Source: Novosphingobium cyanobacteriorum (GTDB lineage Bacteria; Pseudomonadota; Alphaproteobacteria; Sphingomonadales; Sphingomonadaceae). From it: a DNA stretch of 64,000 nucleotides. Position numbers and translations under genes: made by a program. Positions within the stretch are counted from its first letter, which is position 1. Every line of letters begins with the position of its first letter. The DNA is taken from assembly GCF_029436685.1 (NCBI RefSeq), contig NZ_JAROCY010000019.1:20550-84549 (forward strand). The letters are read 5' to 3'. Positions 10,103 through 18,121 of this stretch are shown here, piece after piece. The notes beneath the pieces are model-generated. The model saw only the letters and a program-made list of their open reading frames with translations. It was not told the origin of the DNA and made no database searches.

Positions 10103-11409
10103 AGGAAATGCTTGCTGCGAATTGCAGGCTTGCTGCATCAGCCTTGCTGATGGTCTCGGCTTTGGCAATCGGAGGAAGCGCCAGCAGGCCTGACTTTGAA
10201 CTGGCGCTGACAGCCTTGGCATTAGCCTGCCTGTTGACTGATCTTTGGCTTGTACATCCCATCCAGCGTAACAGCATTATTAAGTGGATCATCCTGCTCG
10301 TCGCGATAGTACCGATGCTGCAATTGATACCATTGCCCGAGTTTCTATGGACGACCCTGCCCCAAGCGGAAGTTGCACGCAATTTGCCCCTCGGTGCGCC
10401 GGATGCTACCTTCCGGAAAACACTGACGATCAATCCAGACAGCACGCTGTATTCGTTTCTGGTCACAATTCCGGCACTTGTTGCGCTTTGGATGGCATCG
10501 GGCCTTTCTCGACGTGATCAGACCATCCTCCTGGGCCTCTTCGTTATTGGTGTGATATCCTCGGCCATTCTGGGAATTTTTCAGTCGGCGGGTGGCATGT
10601 CGATGCAGATATACCAAGATTCGCACAGGGGCGTGGCAACCGGCCTCTTTGCCAGTCGAAACCATTTTGTTGATCTGTTGATTTTGGGTGTACCGGTTGT
10701 ATTTTATTTGTCCCTATCTTACAAAATAGCCGAGAACCGCTCACTCATTATAGCCGCTCTTTGCTCAATGAGCTTAATTCTCTTTGCTTCCGTTATTGGT
10801 TCGGCTTCCAGAACAGGGCTGATACTATTTGCATCTACTTTCTTGGTCTGCACAATCCTATATATTGAGCCATCTACGCGCTTGAGATTTTCGTTTTTAT
10901 CGCTTGCCGCGATCGCATTTTTAGGTTCAGCGCTTTATTTGGCGCCAAAAACTGGGTACATCAAGGTTATCTCCGATCGCCTATCGACGGAGGGAGAGGC
11001 TCGTTGGGAGATTTGGCGCAACAGCTTGGAAGCCGCCAAGATGTTTTTACCTTGGGGTTCTGGATCGGGCACGTTTACGCAGGCGTACATGATCACGGAG
11101 CCTCTGAAAAGTATGCGTTTTAGTTATATCAACGCAGCACATAACGAGTACTTGCAGTTCTTTCTTGAAAATGGCTATATATTCATTGCCCAATTAATGA
11201 TATTAGCCCTGATATTTCTCAAAATAATTGCCAGACGTGATACAAGTCGGCAGGTCTTACTACTGGCCGTCTGCTTCAGCGCAATTATCGTTCATAGCCT
11301 TGATGATTATCCATTTCGAGTCTTGGCTCTGAATATTCCGTTTAGTATCTTAGTAGGATGCATTTTAGGTAAACTAGACACCTGCAAAAACCGGGCATTT
11401 CAGGGCTGA
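10099..11409 (+). CDS. O-antigen ligase/polymerase (Wzy/WaaL superfamily)
   Basis: Polytopic inner-membrane protein with about ten hydrophobic segments and a large periplasmic loop with the pattern WEIWRNSLEAAKMFLPWGSGSGTF...AHNEYLQFFLENG, the family's conserved G-x-G-x-F and H-N-x-x-x-x region. Such proteins polymerise lipid-linked repeat units or ligate polymer to an acceptor. The coupled ATGA start and position as last gene of the EPS operon favour polymerase. The last two thirds are visibly more AT-rich than the upstream genes, suggesting a different origin. The gene ends intact about 200 bases before IS debris begins. Confidence 0.85.
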   Translation: MKEMLAANCRLAASALLMVSALAIGGSASRPDFELALTALALACLLTDLWLVHPIQRNSIIKWIILLVAIVPMLQLIPLPEFLWTTLPQAEVARNLPLGAPDATFRKTLTINPDSTLYSFLVTIPALVALWMASGLSRRDQTILLGLFVIGVISSAILGIFQSAGGMSMQIYQDSHRGVATGLFASRNHFVDLLILGVPVVFYLSLSYKIAENRSLIIAALCSMSLILFASVIGSASRTGLILFASTFLVCTILYIEPSTRLRFSFLSLAAIAFLGSALYLAPKTGYIKVISDRLSTEGEARWEIWRNSLEAAKMFLPWGSGSGTFTQAYMITEPLKSMRFSYINAAHNEYLQFFLENGYIFIAQLMILALIFLKIIARRDTSRQVLLLAVCFSAIIVHSLDDYPFRVLALNIPFSILVGCILGKLDTCKNRAFQG

Positions 11410-11612
11410 TTGCGGCGCCTGCGAGTGATTCTGGGCTACCCGGCGTTTGCAGGCGCGTTGCCGCTCCGTTCCCGATGGCATTCTGGGTGATACGCCCCCG
11501 TTCCCCGAGGCTACAGGCAGAGTCATCCTATGCTTTGGCTTCGTTCGGGGAAGATCAGACTGTTGAAGATTTAGGCCAGATAACAAGGGTGAATTTCGCT
11601 TCGGCACGGGCC

Positions 11613-11717
11613 AGGCCGATTGTGCTGCACCAGGATCTGCAGACGTTGCTTGGTTGCCATATGCAGGCTTTCGAGGCGTTGGATGGCGTGTCCATCGAGA
11701 TTAGCTATGACAGGATG
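11613..11717 (+). pseudogene. IS21 istA fragment
   Basis: A stretch of about 35 codons (HQDLQTLLGCHMQAFEALDG...SYDRM) matches the IstA segment TQDLQTVMRCHIEAFDAMGG...LYDRM of the IS21 element at 14.6 kb, in the opposite orientation. It has no start, no remaining transposase domains and diverged residues, so it is a remnant of another IS21-family copy. Confidence 0.6.
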
Positions 11718-11883
11718 GTAAGCGTCCGGCCTCGGTCGTGTTGTCAAGTTGATGCGCCATCGCGATGAAGGTAAGCATACACCGTGACGTGACCCCCTGA
11801 TTTTCCTCCAAGCTTGATTAGAGTCCGGCCATTGGATTGACCCTGTCCCGGATTTGCCGCCGGCCAGAACGAGAGATCCGGCA

Positions 11884-11917
11884 CTTCATCGGCCGGGGTT
11901 AACCCCGGGCGATGAAG
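11884..11917. repeat. 34-bp near-perfect palindrome at end of IS3-A orfB
   Basis: CTTCATCG and CGATGAAG arms enclose CCGGGGTTAACCCCGG with one mismatch. It spans the last codons and stop of orfB and would form a strong hairpin, plausibly ending transposase transcription. A related core is found beside istA at 15179-15200. Confidence 0.7.
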
Positions 11918-12689
11918 CAAATTCGGCAGGCGTCATGAACCCCAGGGATGTGTGAGGTCGGGTCTCGTTGAAGTCCGTCCGCCACGCCTCGATCTTGGTC
12001 CTGGCATCGTCCAATGACAAGAACCAATGCGTGTTGAGGCACTCGTCGCGCAGGCGCCCGTTGAAGGACTCGACGAACGCATTGTCGGTGGGCTTGCCTG
12101 GCCTGCTGAAGTCCAGCGTGACCCGGTTGATATAGGCCCAGTGGTCGAGCGCCCGAGAGATAAATTCGGGGCCATTGTCCACCCTGATCTTCGCTGGCGG
12201 CTCACCCCGCTCGAACAGCAGGCGATCCATGACGTCGACCACCTGCTCGCCCTTGATCCCCTGATCGACGTGGATCGCCAGGCACTCGCGGGTGTAGGCG
12301 TCCACAACCGTCAGGGCACGGAACCGCTTGCCGTTGAACAGGGCATCGGACACGAAGTCCATTGCCCAGACATCATTGGGACACGAGGGCACCGGCCGCT
12401 CCACCCGGCGGGCAGCCATGACATGCCTGCGCGGCCGTTTTGCCCGCAAATTCAGCCCTTCCAGACGGTACAGGCGATGCACCCGCTTCACATTCACCGG
12501 CCAACCCTCCCGCCGGAGCAGCACGTGAATGCGGCGATAGCCATAGCGCACGCGTACCGCCGCGATCTCTTTAATCCTGTTTCGGAGTGGCGCCTGGTCG
12601 CCTCGGACCGACCTGTAGCGATGGGTCTTGCGATCGAACCTGAGAACGGCGCAGCTGCGCCGCTCACTCACCCGATAGCGATCCTGCAC
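11886..12689 (-). CDS. IS3-A transposase OrfB (rve integrase domain)
   Basis: DDE transposase: an HTH_21 segment (RVRYGYRRIHVLLRREGW) is followed by the rve core with NDVWAMDFVSD (first Asp), IRVDNGPEF (second Asp) and the glutamate in AFVESFNGRLRDECL. It ends with the usual RPHTSLGFMTPAEFA. The GTG at 12689 is a nominal start; the frame is open back to the A7 heptamer at 12728-12734, where a -1 slip from orfA would make OrfAB. Because orfA is split by IS21, OrfAB is probably no longer made from this copy. Confidence 0.88.
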   Translation of the reverse strand: MQDRYRVSERRSCAVLRFDRKTHRYRSVRGDQAPLRNRIKEIAAVRVRYGYRRIHVLLRREGWPVNVKRVHRLYRLEGLNLRAKRPRRHVMAARRVERPVPSCPNDVWAMDFVSDALFNGKRFRALTVVDAYTRECLAIHVDQGIKGEQVVDVMDRLLFERGEPPAKIRVDNGPEFISRALDHWAYINRVTLDFSRPGKPTDNAFVESFNGRLRDECLNTHWFLSLDDARTKIEAWRTDFNETRPHTSLGFMTPAEFASSPGVNPGR

Positions 12690-12727
12690 CCAGTGGACGA
12701 TCTCGCGGAGTCGGCCAGGCGCTACAC

Positions 12728-12734
12728 TTTTTTT
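12728..12734 (-). promoter_or_regulatory. A7 slippery heptamer for -1 frameshift
   Basis: On the minus strand GC-AAAAAAA-G lies four codons or fewer before the orfA stop. A -1 slip joins orfA to the orfB frame (next residues SVAPGRLREIVHW). This is the standard expression device of IS3-family elements. Confidence 0.75.
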
Positions 12735-12961
12735 GCCAGAACTTCTTGGAGCATGGCCTTATCCAGTGACAGGTCCGCCACAAGCCGTTTGAGCTTTTGG
12801 TTCTCTTCCTCGAGCTGGCGCATCTTGCGCAGCTCCGATGGGCCCAACCCGCCGTACAGCTGCTTCCACCGGTAGTACGTCGCTTCCGACACACCCATCT
12901 TACGGCAGACCTCGGCGACCGGTGTTCCAACCTCAGCCTGGCGCAGCGCAAACGCGATCTG

Positions 12962-12966
12962 CTCGC
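12962..12966. repeat. Target-site duplication CTCGC, left copy
   Basis: CTCGC directly abuts the left end of the IS21 element; the matching copy is at 15272-15276. Five-bp duplications are normal for this family. Confidence 0.88.
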
Positions 12967-13033
12967 TGTCAACGCCGACCGAAGATTCCCCAGAAGTGCC
13001 GATGTAGAATTCCCCAGTTCGGGATTTGGGTGA

Positions 13034-13879
13034 TCAGCCGTAGCGGTGATCGATGGGTCGCTCCTTTGGTGGCCGTCCACGCCGGCGTGGCGGGGGCGGC
13101 GGTGTAATTGTGGCGATAGTCCTGGTGTGTTCGGGGATGAGATCGGTGTGGGCGCGCAGCCGGTAACTGGCGCCCTCGATCTGGATGACGATGGCGTGGT
13201 GCAGCAGGCGATCCAACAGGGCGGTGGCGACGACGGGGTCGCCGAAGACGTCGCCCCATTCGGCGAAGCCTCGGTTGGATGTGAGGATCATCGCGCCCTT
13301 TTCGTAGCGTGAGTTGACGAGCTGGAAGAACAGGTTGGCGCCACCTGGGGTGACCGGCAGGTACCCTATCTCGTCGACGATCAGGAGGCTGTTGCGGTTG
13401 AAGAAGCGTAGCCGCTCAGGGAGCCTGCCATCACGTTCGGCGCGCTCCAGCATGTCGATCACTTCGGCCAGGCTGGCCCTGTAGACGCGCTTGCCGGCGC
13501 GAACGGCTTCGACGCCAAGCGCCGTTGCCAGATGGGATTTGCCTGTTCCTGGCAGCCCCACCAGATGGACGACCTCGCCGCGTTCGATGAAGTCGAGCTG
13601 GGCGAGCGCGATAATCCGGCTTCGATCAAGCGAAGGCGGGAACGAGAAGTCGAAGCCCTCGATCGTCTTCATGGGCACGAGACGGGAGGTCTTGACACCC
13701 ATGGTGAAGCGCCGGCTTTCGCGGTTGCCGTGCTCGTGAGAGAGCAGAATGTCGATGGCTTCAAGAGCGGTCATCTCGCCGCGCTCGAGGCAGCGCATAG
13801 TATGGTCCAAGGCTTCGAGGGCGCGAGGCATCCTGAGGCCGACCAGGCTTGCGCGAATACTGTCGATGATTTCGGTCAT
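13034..13879 (-). CDS. istB: IS21 helper ATPase IstB
   Basis: DnaA/DnaC-like AAA+ ATPase that helps IstA choose target DNA. Walker A is GLPGTGKSHLA and Walker B LLIVDEIGYLP; the C-terminal part has HAIVIQIEGASYRLR as in other IstB proteins. The length of 281 residues is a little above the usual 250-260 because of a basic tail (PPPPPRRRGRPPKERP). Its ATG overlaps the istA stop by four bases, so translation is coupled. Confidence 0.92.
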   Translation of the reverse strand: MTEIIDSIRASLVGLRMPRALEALDHTMRCLERGEMTALEAIDILLSHEHGNRESRRFTMGVKTSRLVPMKTIEGFDFSFPPSLDRSRIIALAQLDFIERGEVVHLVGLPGTGKSHLATALGVEAVRAGKRVYRASLAEVIDMLERAERDGRLPERLRFFNRNSLLIVDEIGYLPVTPGGANLFFQLVNSRYEKGAMILTSNRGFAEWGDVFGDPVVATALLDRLLHHAIVIQIEGASYRLRAHTDLIPEHTRTIATITPPPPPRRRGRPPKERPIDHRYG

Positions 13880-15117
13880 GGCCGCACCTCCATACCGGCC
13901 AGGCGCCTGCCGACGGCTTCATAGATGCTGAGGGAGCGACGCCCGATCTCCCGGCCCGTGGCAGGAGCTGGCGCTTTTTGCTGGATCTGGGCGAGTTTGC
14001 GATGAACGGGATCGACACGGCGCTGATTACGCCCCTCGAGCACGGGATGTACCGCGATCAGCTTGCGGTCCTCGAAGATCCTGATCTCGCGCGGATGGTT
14101 CTGGACTTCCACGACGCGCTTTCTCGTTGCGTCGGGCACCGAGTAGAGATTGCCGCCGACCGATACCATGCCTTCATGGCTGACCCGCCGTTCGACAGTC
14201 AGAACCGCATTGTAGGCCGCAGAAGGCAAGGCGGTAAGCGCCGCCCCTTCCTCGGCGAAGTGCTCGGCAACGATGCATCCCGTCGTTGCGTGACGACGCA
14301 CGTTGGCAACCGTGTCGAGCCAGTTGCGGAACTGGCCATTGAGGTCCTCGGCATTGCGGAAGGTCCGGCCCAGGAAGAAGTCCTGGCGGATGTAGCGGAA
14401 GGGGCGCTCGACTTTGCCCTTGGTCTTGGCGCGATATGGCCGGCAGGCGCGCGGTAGAGCGCCATAATGGTCGAGCAGCGCCACCAGCGACCGGTTATAG
14501 ATGACAACGCCTTCAGCATCCTCGTCGATGACTGCGGTCTTCATCCGGTCGTAGAGGACTTCGCGCGGAGCGCCGCCCATGGCATCGAAGGCCTCGATGT
14601 GGCAGCGCATCACCGTCTGCAGGTCCTGGGTCGGGCAGAACCTGCCCCATAACCACCGACTATGGCCAAGCACCATCGAGAACAGCCAGAACACCTTCAC
14701 TGCTCCGGGCTCATCGGTGAACTCGACGCGGAACTGAGCAAAGTCGACCTGGGCCTGCCGGCCGGCAGTGGTCTCGAACCGGCGTTCGAACGGCTTGATG
14801 CGGACAGGTCGATTGGCGCGCAGGTAGTCGGTCACGGCACTGTAGCCGCCGCCATACCCCATCGCCTTGATCTCTCGCAGAAGCCGTTTGCCCGACAAGT
14901 CCGGGTAAAGCGTGATCCGCTCCAGAAGGTAGGGCTCGAAAGCAGCGAGTTGTCGCGGACGTTGGGGCCGCGGCTTGTACGTCGGCGGCTTGATACCCTC
15001 CGCCAGGTCCTTTCGCACCGTCTTGCGATCGAGACCGGTCTTGCGGGCGATCGCGGACACCGACAGCCCCTGCCGGCGCAGATCATGGATCATGACAATT
15101 TCCTCAAGTCTGACCAC
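13876..15117 (-). CDS. istA: IS21 transposase IstA
   Basis: DDE transposase of IS21 elements. The N-terminal helix-turn-helix is GLSVSAIARKTGLDRKTVRK (about residues 14-33). The rve core follows with QVDFAQF (first Asp), VLYDRMKTAV (second Asp region) and the glutamate in KGKVERPFRYIRQDF. The frame is open to 15219, but GTG 15117 (VRLEEIVMIHDL) matches the family's start; GGGAG lies upstream. 413 residues from this start. Appears complete. Confidence 0.9.
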   Translation of the reverse strand: MVRLEEIVMIHDLRRQGLSVSAIARKTGLDRKTVRKDLAEGIKPPTYKPRPQRPRQLAAFEPYLLERITLYPDLSGKRLLREIKAMGYGGGYSAVTDYLRANRPVRIKPFERRFETTAGRQAQVDFAQFRVEFTDEPGAVKVFWLFSMVLGHSRWLWGRFCPTQDLQTVMRCHIEAFDAMGGAPREVLYDRMKTAVIDEDAEGVVIYNRSLVALLDHYGALPRACRPYRAKTKGKVERPFRYIRQDFFLGRTFRNAEDLNGQFRNWLDTVANVRRHATTGCIVAEHFAEEGAALTALPSAAYNAVLTVERRVSHEGMVSVGGNLYSVPDATRKRVVEVQNHPREIRIFEDRKLIAVHPVLEGRNQRRVDPVHRKLAQIQQKAPAPATGREIGRRSLSIYEAVGRRLAGMEVRP

Positions 15118-15178
15118 CCAACCGCTCCCGCCAATTCCGCGGGGCCATCGAGTAGCATGTGAAGATCGATGCCAATTC

Positions 15179-15200
15179 GCTCCGGGGTTAACCCCGGAGC
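15179..15200. repeat. 22-bp perfect palindrome inside IS21 right end
   Basis: GCTCCGGGG-TTAA-CCCCGGAGC is a perfect palindrome between the terminal repeat and istA. It may limit read-through into istA from outside or be a regulatory site; the core GGGGTTAACCCC is shared with the hairpin at 11884-11917. Confidence 0.65.
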
Positions 15201-15271
15201 AAATTGGCGCTGACCTCAAACTGGGGAATTTTCATTCGGCACTTTTGGGGAGAATACAGCCGGCACCGACA

Positions 15272-15276
15272 CTCGC
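15272..15276. repeat. Target-site duplication CTCGC, right copy
   Basis: Second copy of the 5-bp duplication made when the IS21 element entered IS3-A orfA. Confidence 0.88.
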
Positions 15277-15434
15277 CTGTGAACTTCGACTTCTTCATGC
15301 AAAATCTCCAGCTTCCGTCAGCTTCGATTTTGCCAGATTTCTCTCATTCTCACTGGAGGCATTTTCCGGGACAGGGTCAAATAATCACAACCGCCGCGGC
15401 TCTAATCAGGGCCCGATGAAAGTCACGTGGCAGG

Positions 15435-16904
15435 TCAGTCACGTCGATTATGTCGACGGATGTGTTTTCCGTAAAAATATATGCAAAGGCCGACAATAAA
15501 CATTACCGGTATCTCTCGAGATCCATAGTTGATCATCGCAGAGACCTCCTTTTCGCCCACCTTCTGCAAATTTATTCCTAAAATAAAAATTGACCAAGGG
15601 CTTGAGCCAGCAGGTCCACTTAGCAATTCCATTATACCAAACACTATAAAAATGATAACTCCGGGAAAAAATATCACTGCATAAATGTCCCCAAATGCAG
15701 CAGAGCTAGCAATAAGTCCTATAACTGGTCTAGCAATCGAACCATTCGCTCTGACGCCATAGTGCCAAGCTATGATGTCTGGCGACGCTATTCCGGTCTT
15801 GTGAATTAGGAATCCCGGAATGTATGCCTCAGGCACATCTGCCAGTGATGAAAACCCTAAAGTTCCCCTAGCCGGCAAGGACCGTACAACTTGATCAATG
15901 GGCATAAGTAGACAAAACCTATCTGCATTTACGGTGCTAGGAAACAAATACGATTGATTTTTTCCGTAGCTGTACTCGTATCCTTTAGCAACATTTGCAG
16001 ACTTGTCCCACAAAACGTAGAGATTGTAGTGGCTATCATTCAGGGTATTGGTGGCAACTTGATATATCTCCAATGGAGCGTACGAACGTAACTGCGGCCT
16101 CATAACTTGTATTAAGGGTGCGACTACCATGGTAAGAGCGATGCACAGACAAGTTAAAGAGAGGTACGTTGCAAAACGGACTGGCCTACCCTTAATAAGA
16201 ACGATGCTCAATAAGATAACTAATAGGCTATCAACCGCCGGCTTCTTAATATTGCTAAGAAGTGCTAGGGTGACGACAGATATGAACATAAAGGCCAGCA
16301 AAACTGCATGCTTAGGCTCATTGGGTCGCGTGCGCCAGAGGTAGGCCTGGAAAGATACTCCAAGTATTATTAAAATACTCAGAGTGCCAAATCCGCCAAA
16401 ACCATCTGTAATCTGTCCAGATTCGGCTCGAGGCCTTAAAATATTATGAGCAATCTGAGCGAGCATTCCGATTAAAAAGATGATAATTGAAAGATCTTTC
16501 AATATCAATGGAGATGTGGTCAACTGAGTCAGTTGCAGTGGTGCAGATTTAGAGTGAATGAATGTACGAGCTAATAGATAACCTAAAAATCCTGACAGAA
16601 TTCCCAGTAGAAGATAGCTTGCTGATATGCTGGGTTGGACTAGATTTTGATCTATTGGCTGTCCGAGAAAAGTTTTAATAACTAAAGCTGCAGTTGAATT
16701 GTAGGTAGTGAATACAACCCATAAAATGTCACTTGTAGTTATTGTTCTAAAGGCGAGAGGAAATATCGAAAGTGCTGATGTAATAGCCATAACCACCAGC
16801 ACGTACGTGCTAGCCCCGTAAAATAACTGTAATAATGTAAATATCAACAATGCTGTTATCCAAATAAAGGATAATATCATTGAAACATTGCTGTTTATCT
16901 TCAT
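15435..16904 (-). CDS. Wzy-like polysaccharide polymerase (AT-rich)
   Basis: A 489-residue membrane protein with roughly ten to twelve hydrophobic segments and an extended polar loop around residues 270-380 (RPQLRSYAPLEIYQVATNTLNDSHYN, SLADVPEAYIPGFLIHKTG). This topology and size fit O-antigen/EPS polymerases, which share little sequence. It is strikingly more AT-rich than the surrounding EPS genes and lies between two IS elements, so it was probably acquired horizontally. Start ATG 16904 (MKINSNVSM). It could add a second repeat-unit linkage, or be a leftover of a replaced cluster. Confidence 0.6.
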   Translation of the reverse strand: MKINSNVSMILSFIWITALLIFTLLQLFYGASTYVLVVMAITSALSIFPLAFRTITTSDILWVVFTTYNSTAALVIKTFLGQPIDQNLVQPSISASYLLLGILSGFLGYLLARTFIHSKSAPLQLTQLTTSPLILKDLSIIIFLIGMLAQIAHNILRPRAESGQITDGFGGFGTLSILIILGVSFQAYLWRTRPNEPKHAVLLAFMFISVVTLALLSNIKKPAVDSLLVILLSIVLIKGRPVRFATYLSLTCLCIALTMVVAPLIQVMRPQLRSYAPLEIYQVATNTLNDSHYNLYVLWDKSANVAKGYEYSYGKNQSYLFPSTVNADRFCLLMPIDQVVRSLPARGTLGFSSLADVPEAYIPGFLIHKTGIASPDIIAWHYGVRANGSIARPVIGLIASSAAFGDIYAVIFFPGVIIFIVFGIMELLSGPAGSSPWSIFILGINLQKVGEKEVSAMINYGSREIPVMFIVGLCIYFYGKHIRRHNRRD

Positions 16905-16927
16905 AAATCCGCCGATTATTTTGAAAA

Positions 16928-17935
16928 TTACAATCCTGGGTTTGTGCTTACCGTCGGTCTAATCTTAATGGCCGCTTCGATCCACTCATGATCCTGAAGG
17001 ACTTGCGCGCCATAGATAAGTGCGAGGAATGCTGATCGCGTATCCAGACCTTTAAGTCTTCCGTCGCGTCCAGTTTCAATGCCAACACGCGTGCTATCGG
17101 CTAGCGAAACGGTTCCATCGCTCTTAATGCGGGCAATCCACCAGTCGCCGGCTTTGCGGATCATGCGCTTAAGCTCGTTAATGAGTGTGCTATTGTCGCA
17201 TACGCTCAGAAATCTTAAGGCGAAAAGGATGCCCACCATCTGATATGAGACATCGAACCCAGTTTGGCCAGCTTTAGGGCCAATAAGCTTCATTTCTGGA
17301 TTTATTCCATTAGGCAACTGCTGCTTCATTCCGCGGCAAGCCCAACGCACGGCTACTTTCATGATATCTGGATCGGAGAGCGCGACTGATGATTGCGCCA
17401 ATGCAGCCGCCTGAAGGTAATATCGATGAGTTAGGCCGTAGTTTGACCGCAGGCCTTCTGCTTCTGACGCAATAAGCCAATCGGTTCCGCGCTGGAGAGC
17501 TGAGCGAGAGGCGGGCGAACTCCCTATTCGATCCACGTTGGTGGCACGTGCCAACGCTTCGATAAAGAATGATGACGAATGAAAATCAGCGCCTGAGCTA
17601 GGGAAGCGCCCGCTGGCTTGCTGCTGGTCGCACCCCCATTTGAGTACTCGCCAACCGATCTCCTTCCAATCAGCCCTGCCCGAGAGGACGCCGTGGAAAA
17701 TCCAGTCGCCACCTGTCCGTTGCTCCTCGATCTTCCACATTCCAGATCGATTGCGACCAACAGCTCCGCTCGGTCCTACATCCCTACCTCCTGGGAACCG
17801 AAAAATACGTTCCATCAGGAGTGGGTGCCGAGACCATTTTAGCAATGTTGCCTCGGAGGGTGCTCTACAAGTTCCTGAAGGTGGATCAAGCAATGCCAGT
17901 ATAGTCTGTACTATAGCATTTCTACGGTCCAACAT
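16928..17935 (-). CDS. Unknown protein, possible alpha-toroid polysaccharide enzyme
   Basis: No family recognised with confidence. The 335-residue product is mainly alpha-helical with aromatic-rich segments (GLRSNYGLTHRYYLQAAALAQ, TGFDVSYQMVGILFALRF, KAGDWWIARIKSDGTVSLADS). This resembles the (alpha/alpha) toroid of alginate/heparinase-type lyases and unsaturated glycuronyl hydrolases. There is no signal peptide or membrane helix, so if it is an enzyme it acts in the cytoplasm, or the 5' end is lost. It sits 23 bases upstream of the polymerase-like gene and shares its AT-leaning composition; the two look like a transferred pair. Confidence 0.5.
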   Translation of the reverse strand: MLDRRNAIVQTILALLDPPSGTCRAPSEATLLKWSRHPLLMERIFRFPGGRDVGPSGAVGRNRSGMWKIEEQRTGGDWIFHGVLSGRADWKEIGWRVLKWGCDQQQASGRFPSSGADFHSSSFFIEALARATNVDRIGSSPASRSALQRGTDWLIASEAEGLRSNYGLTHRYYLQAAALAQSSVALSDPDIMKVAVRWACRGMKQQLPNGINPEMKLIGPKAGQTGFDVSYQMVGILFALRFLSVCDNSTLINELKRMIRKAGDWWIARIKSDGTVSLADSTRVGIETGRDGRLKGLDTRSAFLALIYGAQVLQDHEWIEAAIKIRPTVSTNPGL

Positions 17936-18121
17936 ACAACGTCTCAGAGCTCCATGTTTGTCGGACTTGGGCGACGCTATGCGCTTGTGAATGAGCCTGA
18001 GGGCATGTTTCCTCGGGTGACATTGGTTGCGCTTTGCCTAACCTCTAAGTGTGCTAATGTCACGAAAATAGCAGATGACGTGACCTGAGAGGTGGCCTGG
18101 AGAATCTGCACAGCGTGATAA

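Larger units (their letters stand above)
12967..15271 (-). mobile_element. IS21-family element (2305 bp) inserted in IS3-A orfA
   Basis: The ends form an inverted repeat of roughly 50 bp. Left begins TGTCAACGCCGACCGAAGAT; right, reversed, begins TGTCGGTGCCGGCTGTATTC; both continue TCCCCA(G/A)AAGTGCCGA and then AATTCCCCAGTT. It carries istA and istB overlapping by four bases, is flanked by CTCGC on both sides and looks intact, so it is probably the most recent insertion of the nest. Confidence 0.9.
12722..15298 (-). pseudogene. IS3-A transposase OrfA, split by IS21
   Basis: The first codons lie right of the IS21 element (ATG at 15298, MKKSKFTGE) and the rest left of it (QIAFALRQAEVGTPVAEV... 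to VLAKKV, stop 12722-12724). Removing 12967-15271 and one CTCGC restores a continuous reading MKKSKFTGEQIAFALRQ followed by the normal helix-turn-helix (VCRKMGVSEATYYRWK) and leucine-zipper (LRKMRQLEEENQKLKRLV). It encodes the DNA-binding part of the transposase. Confidence 0.9.
11838..15379 (-). mobile_element. IS3-family element IS3-A, interrupted by IS21
   Basis: Terminal inverted repeats begin TGACCCTGTCCCGGA at the left (11838 onward) and, reversed, TGACCCTGTCCCGGAAAATG at the right (ending 15379); both continue with a shared GCCnCC and GAGAnAnC pattern. Without the inserted IS21 element and one copy of its target duplication the IS3 is about 1232 bp, a normal size. It carries orfA (split) and orfB. 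No clear target duplication flanks it (left GGAT, right AATA), which suggests later rearrangement or insertion into pre-existing IS debris. Confidence 0.85.
11790..15437. repeat. Diverged inverted repeats outside the IS3-A element
   Basis: Outside the IS3 terminal repeats, the left side has TGACC...TTGATTAGAGTCC (11790-11825) and the right side, reversed, has TGACCTGCCACGTGAC...CTGATTAGAGCC (15437-15398). The imperfect match suggests the remains of an older mobile element into which IS3-A inserted. Boundaries are approximate. Confidence 0.3.

Noticed and set aside
11415..11456. Inverted repeat GCGCCTGC/GCAGGCGC after the first polymerase gene
   Set aside because: Loop of 26 bases and no T-tract make it a poor terminator.
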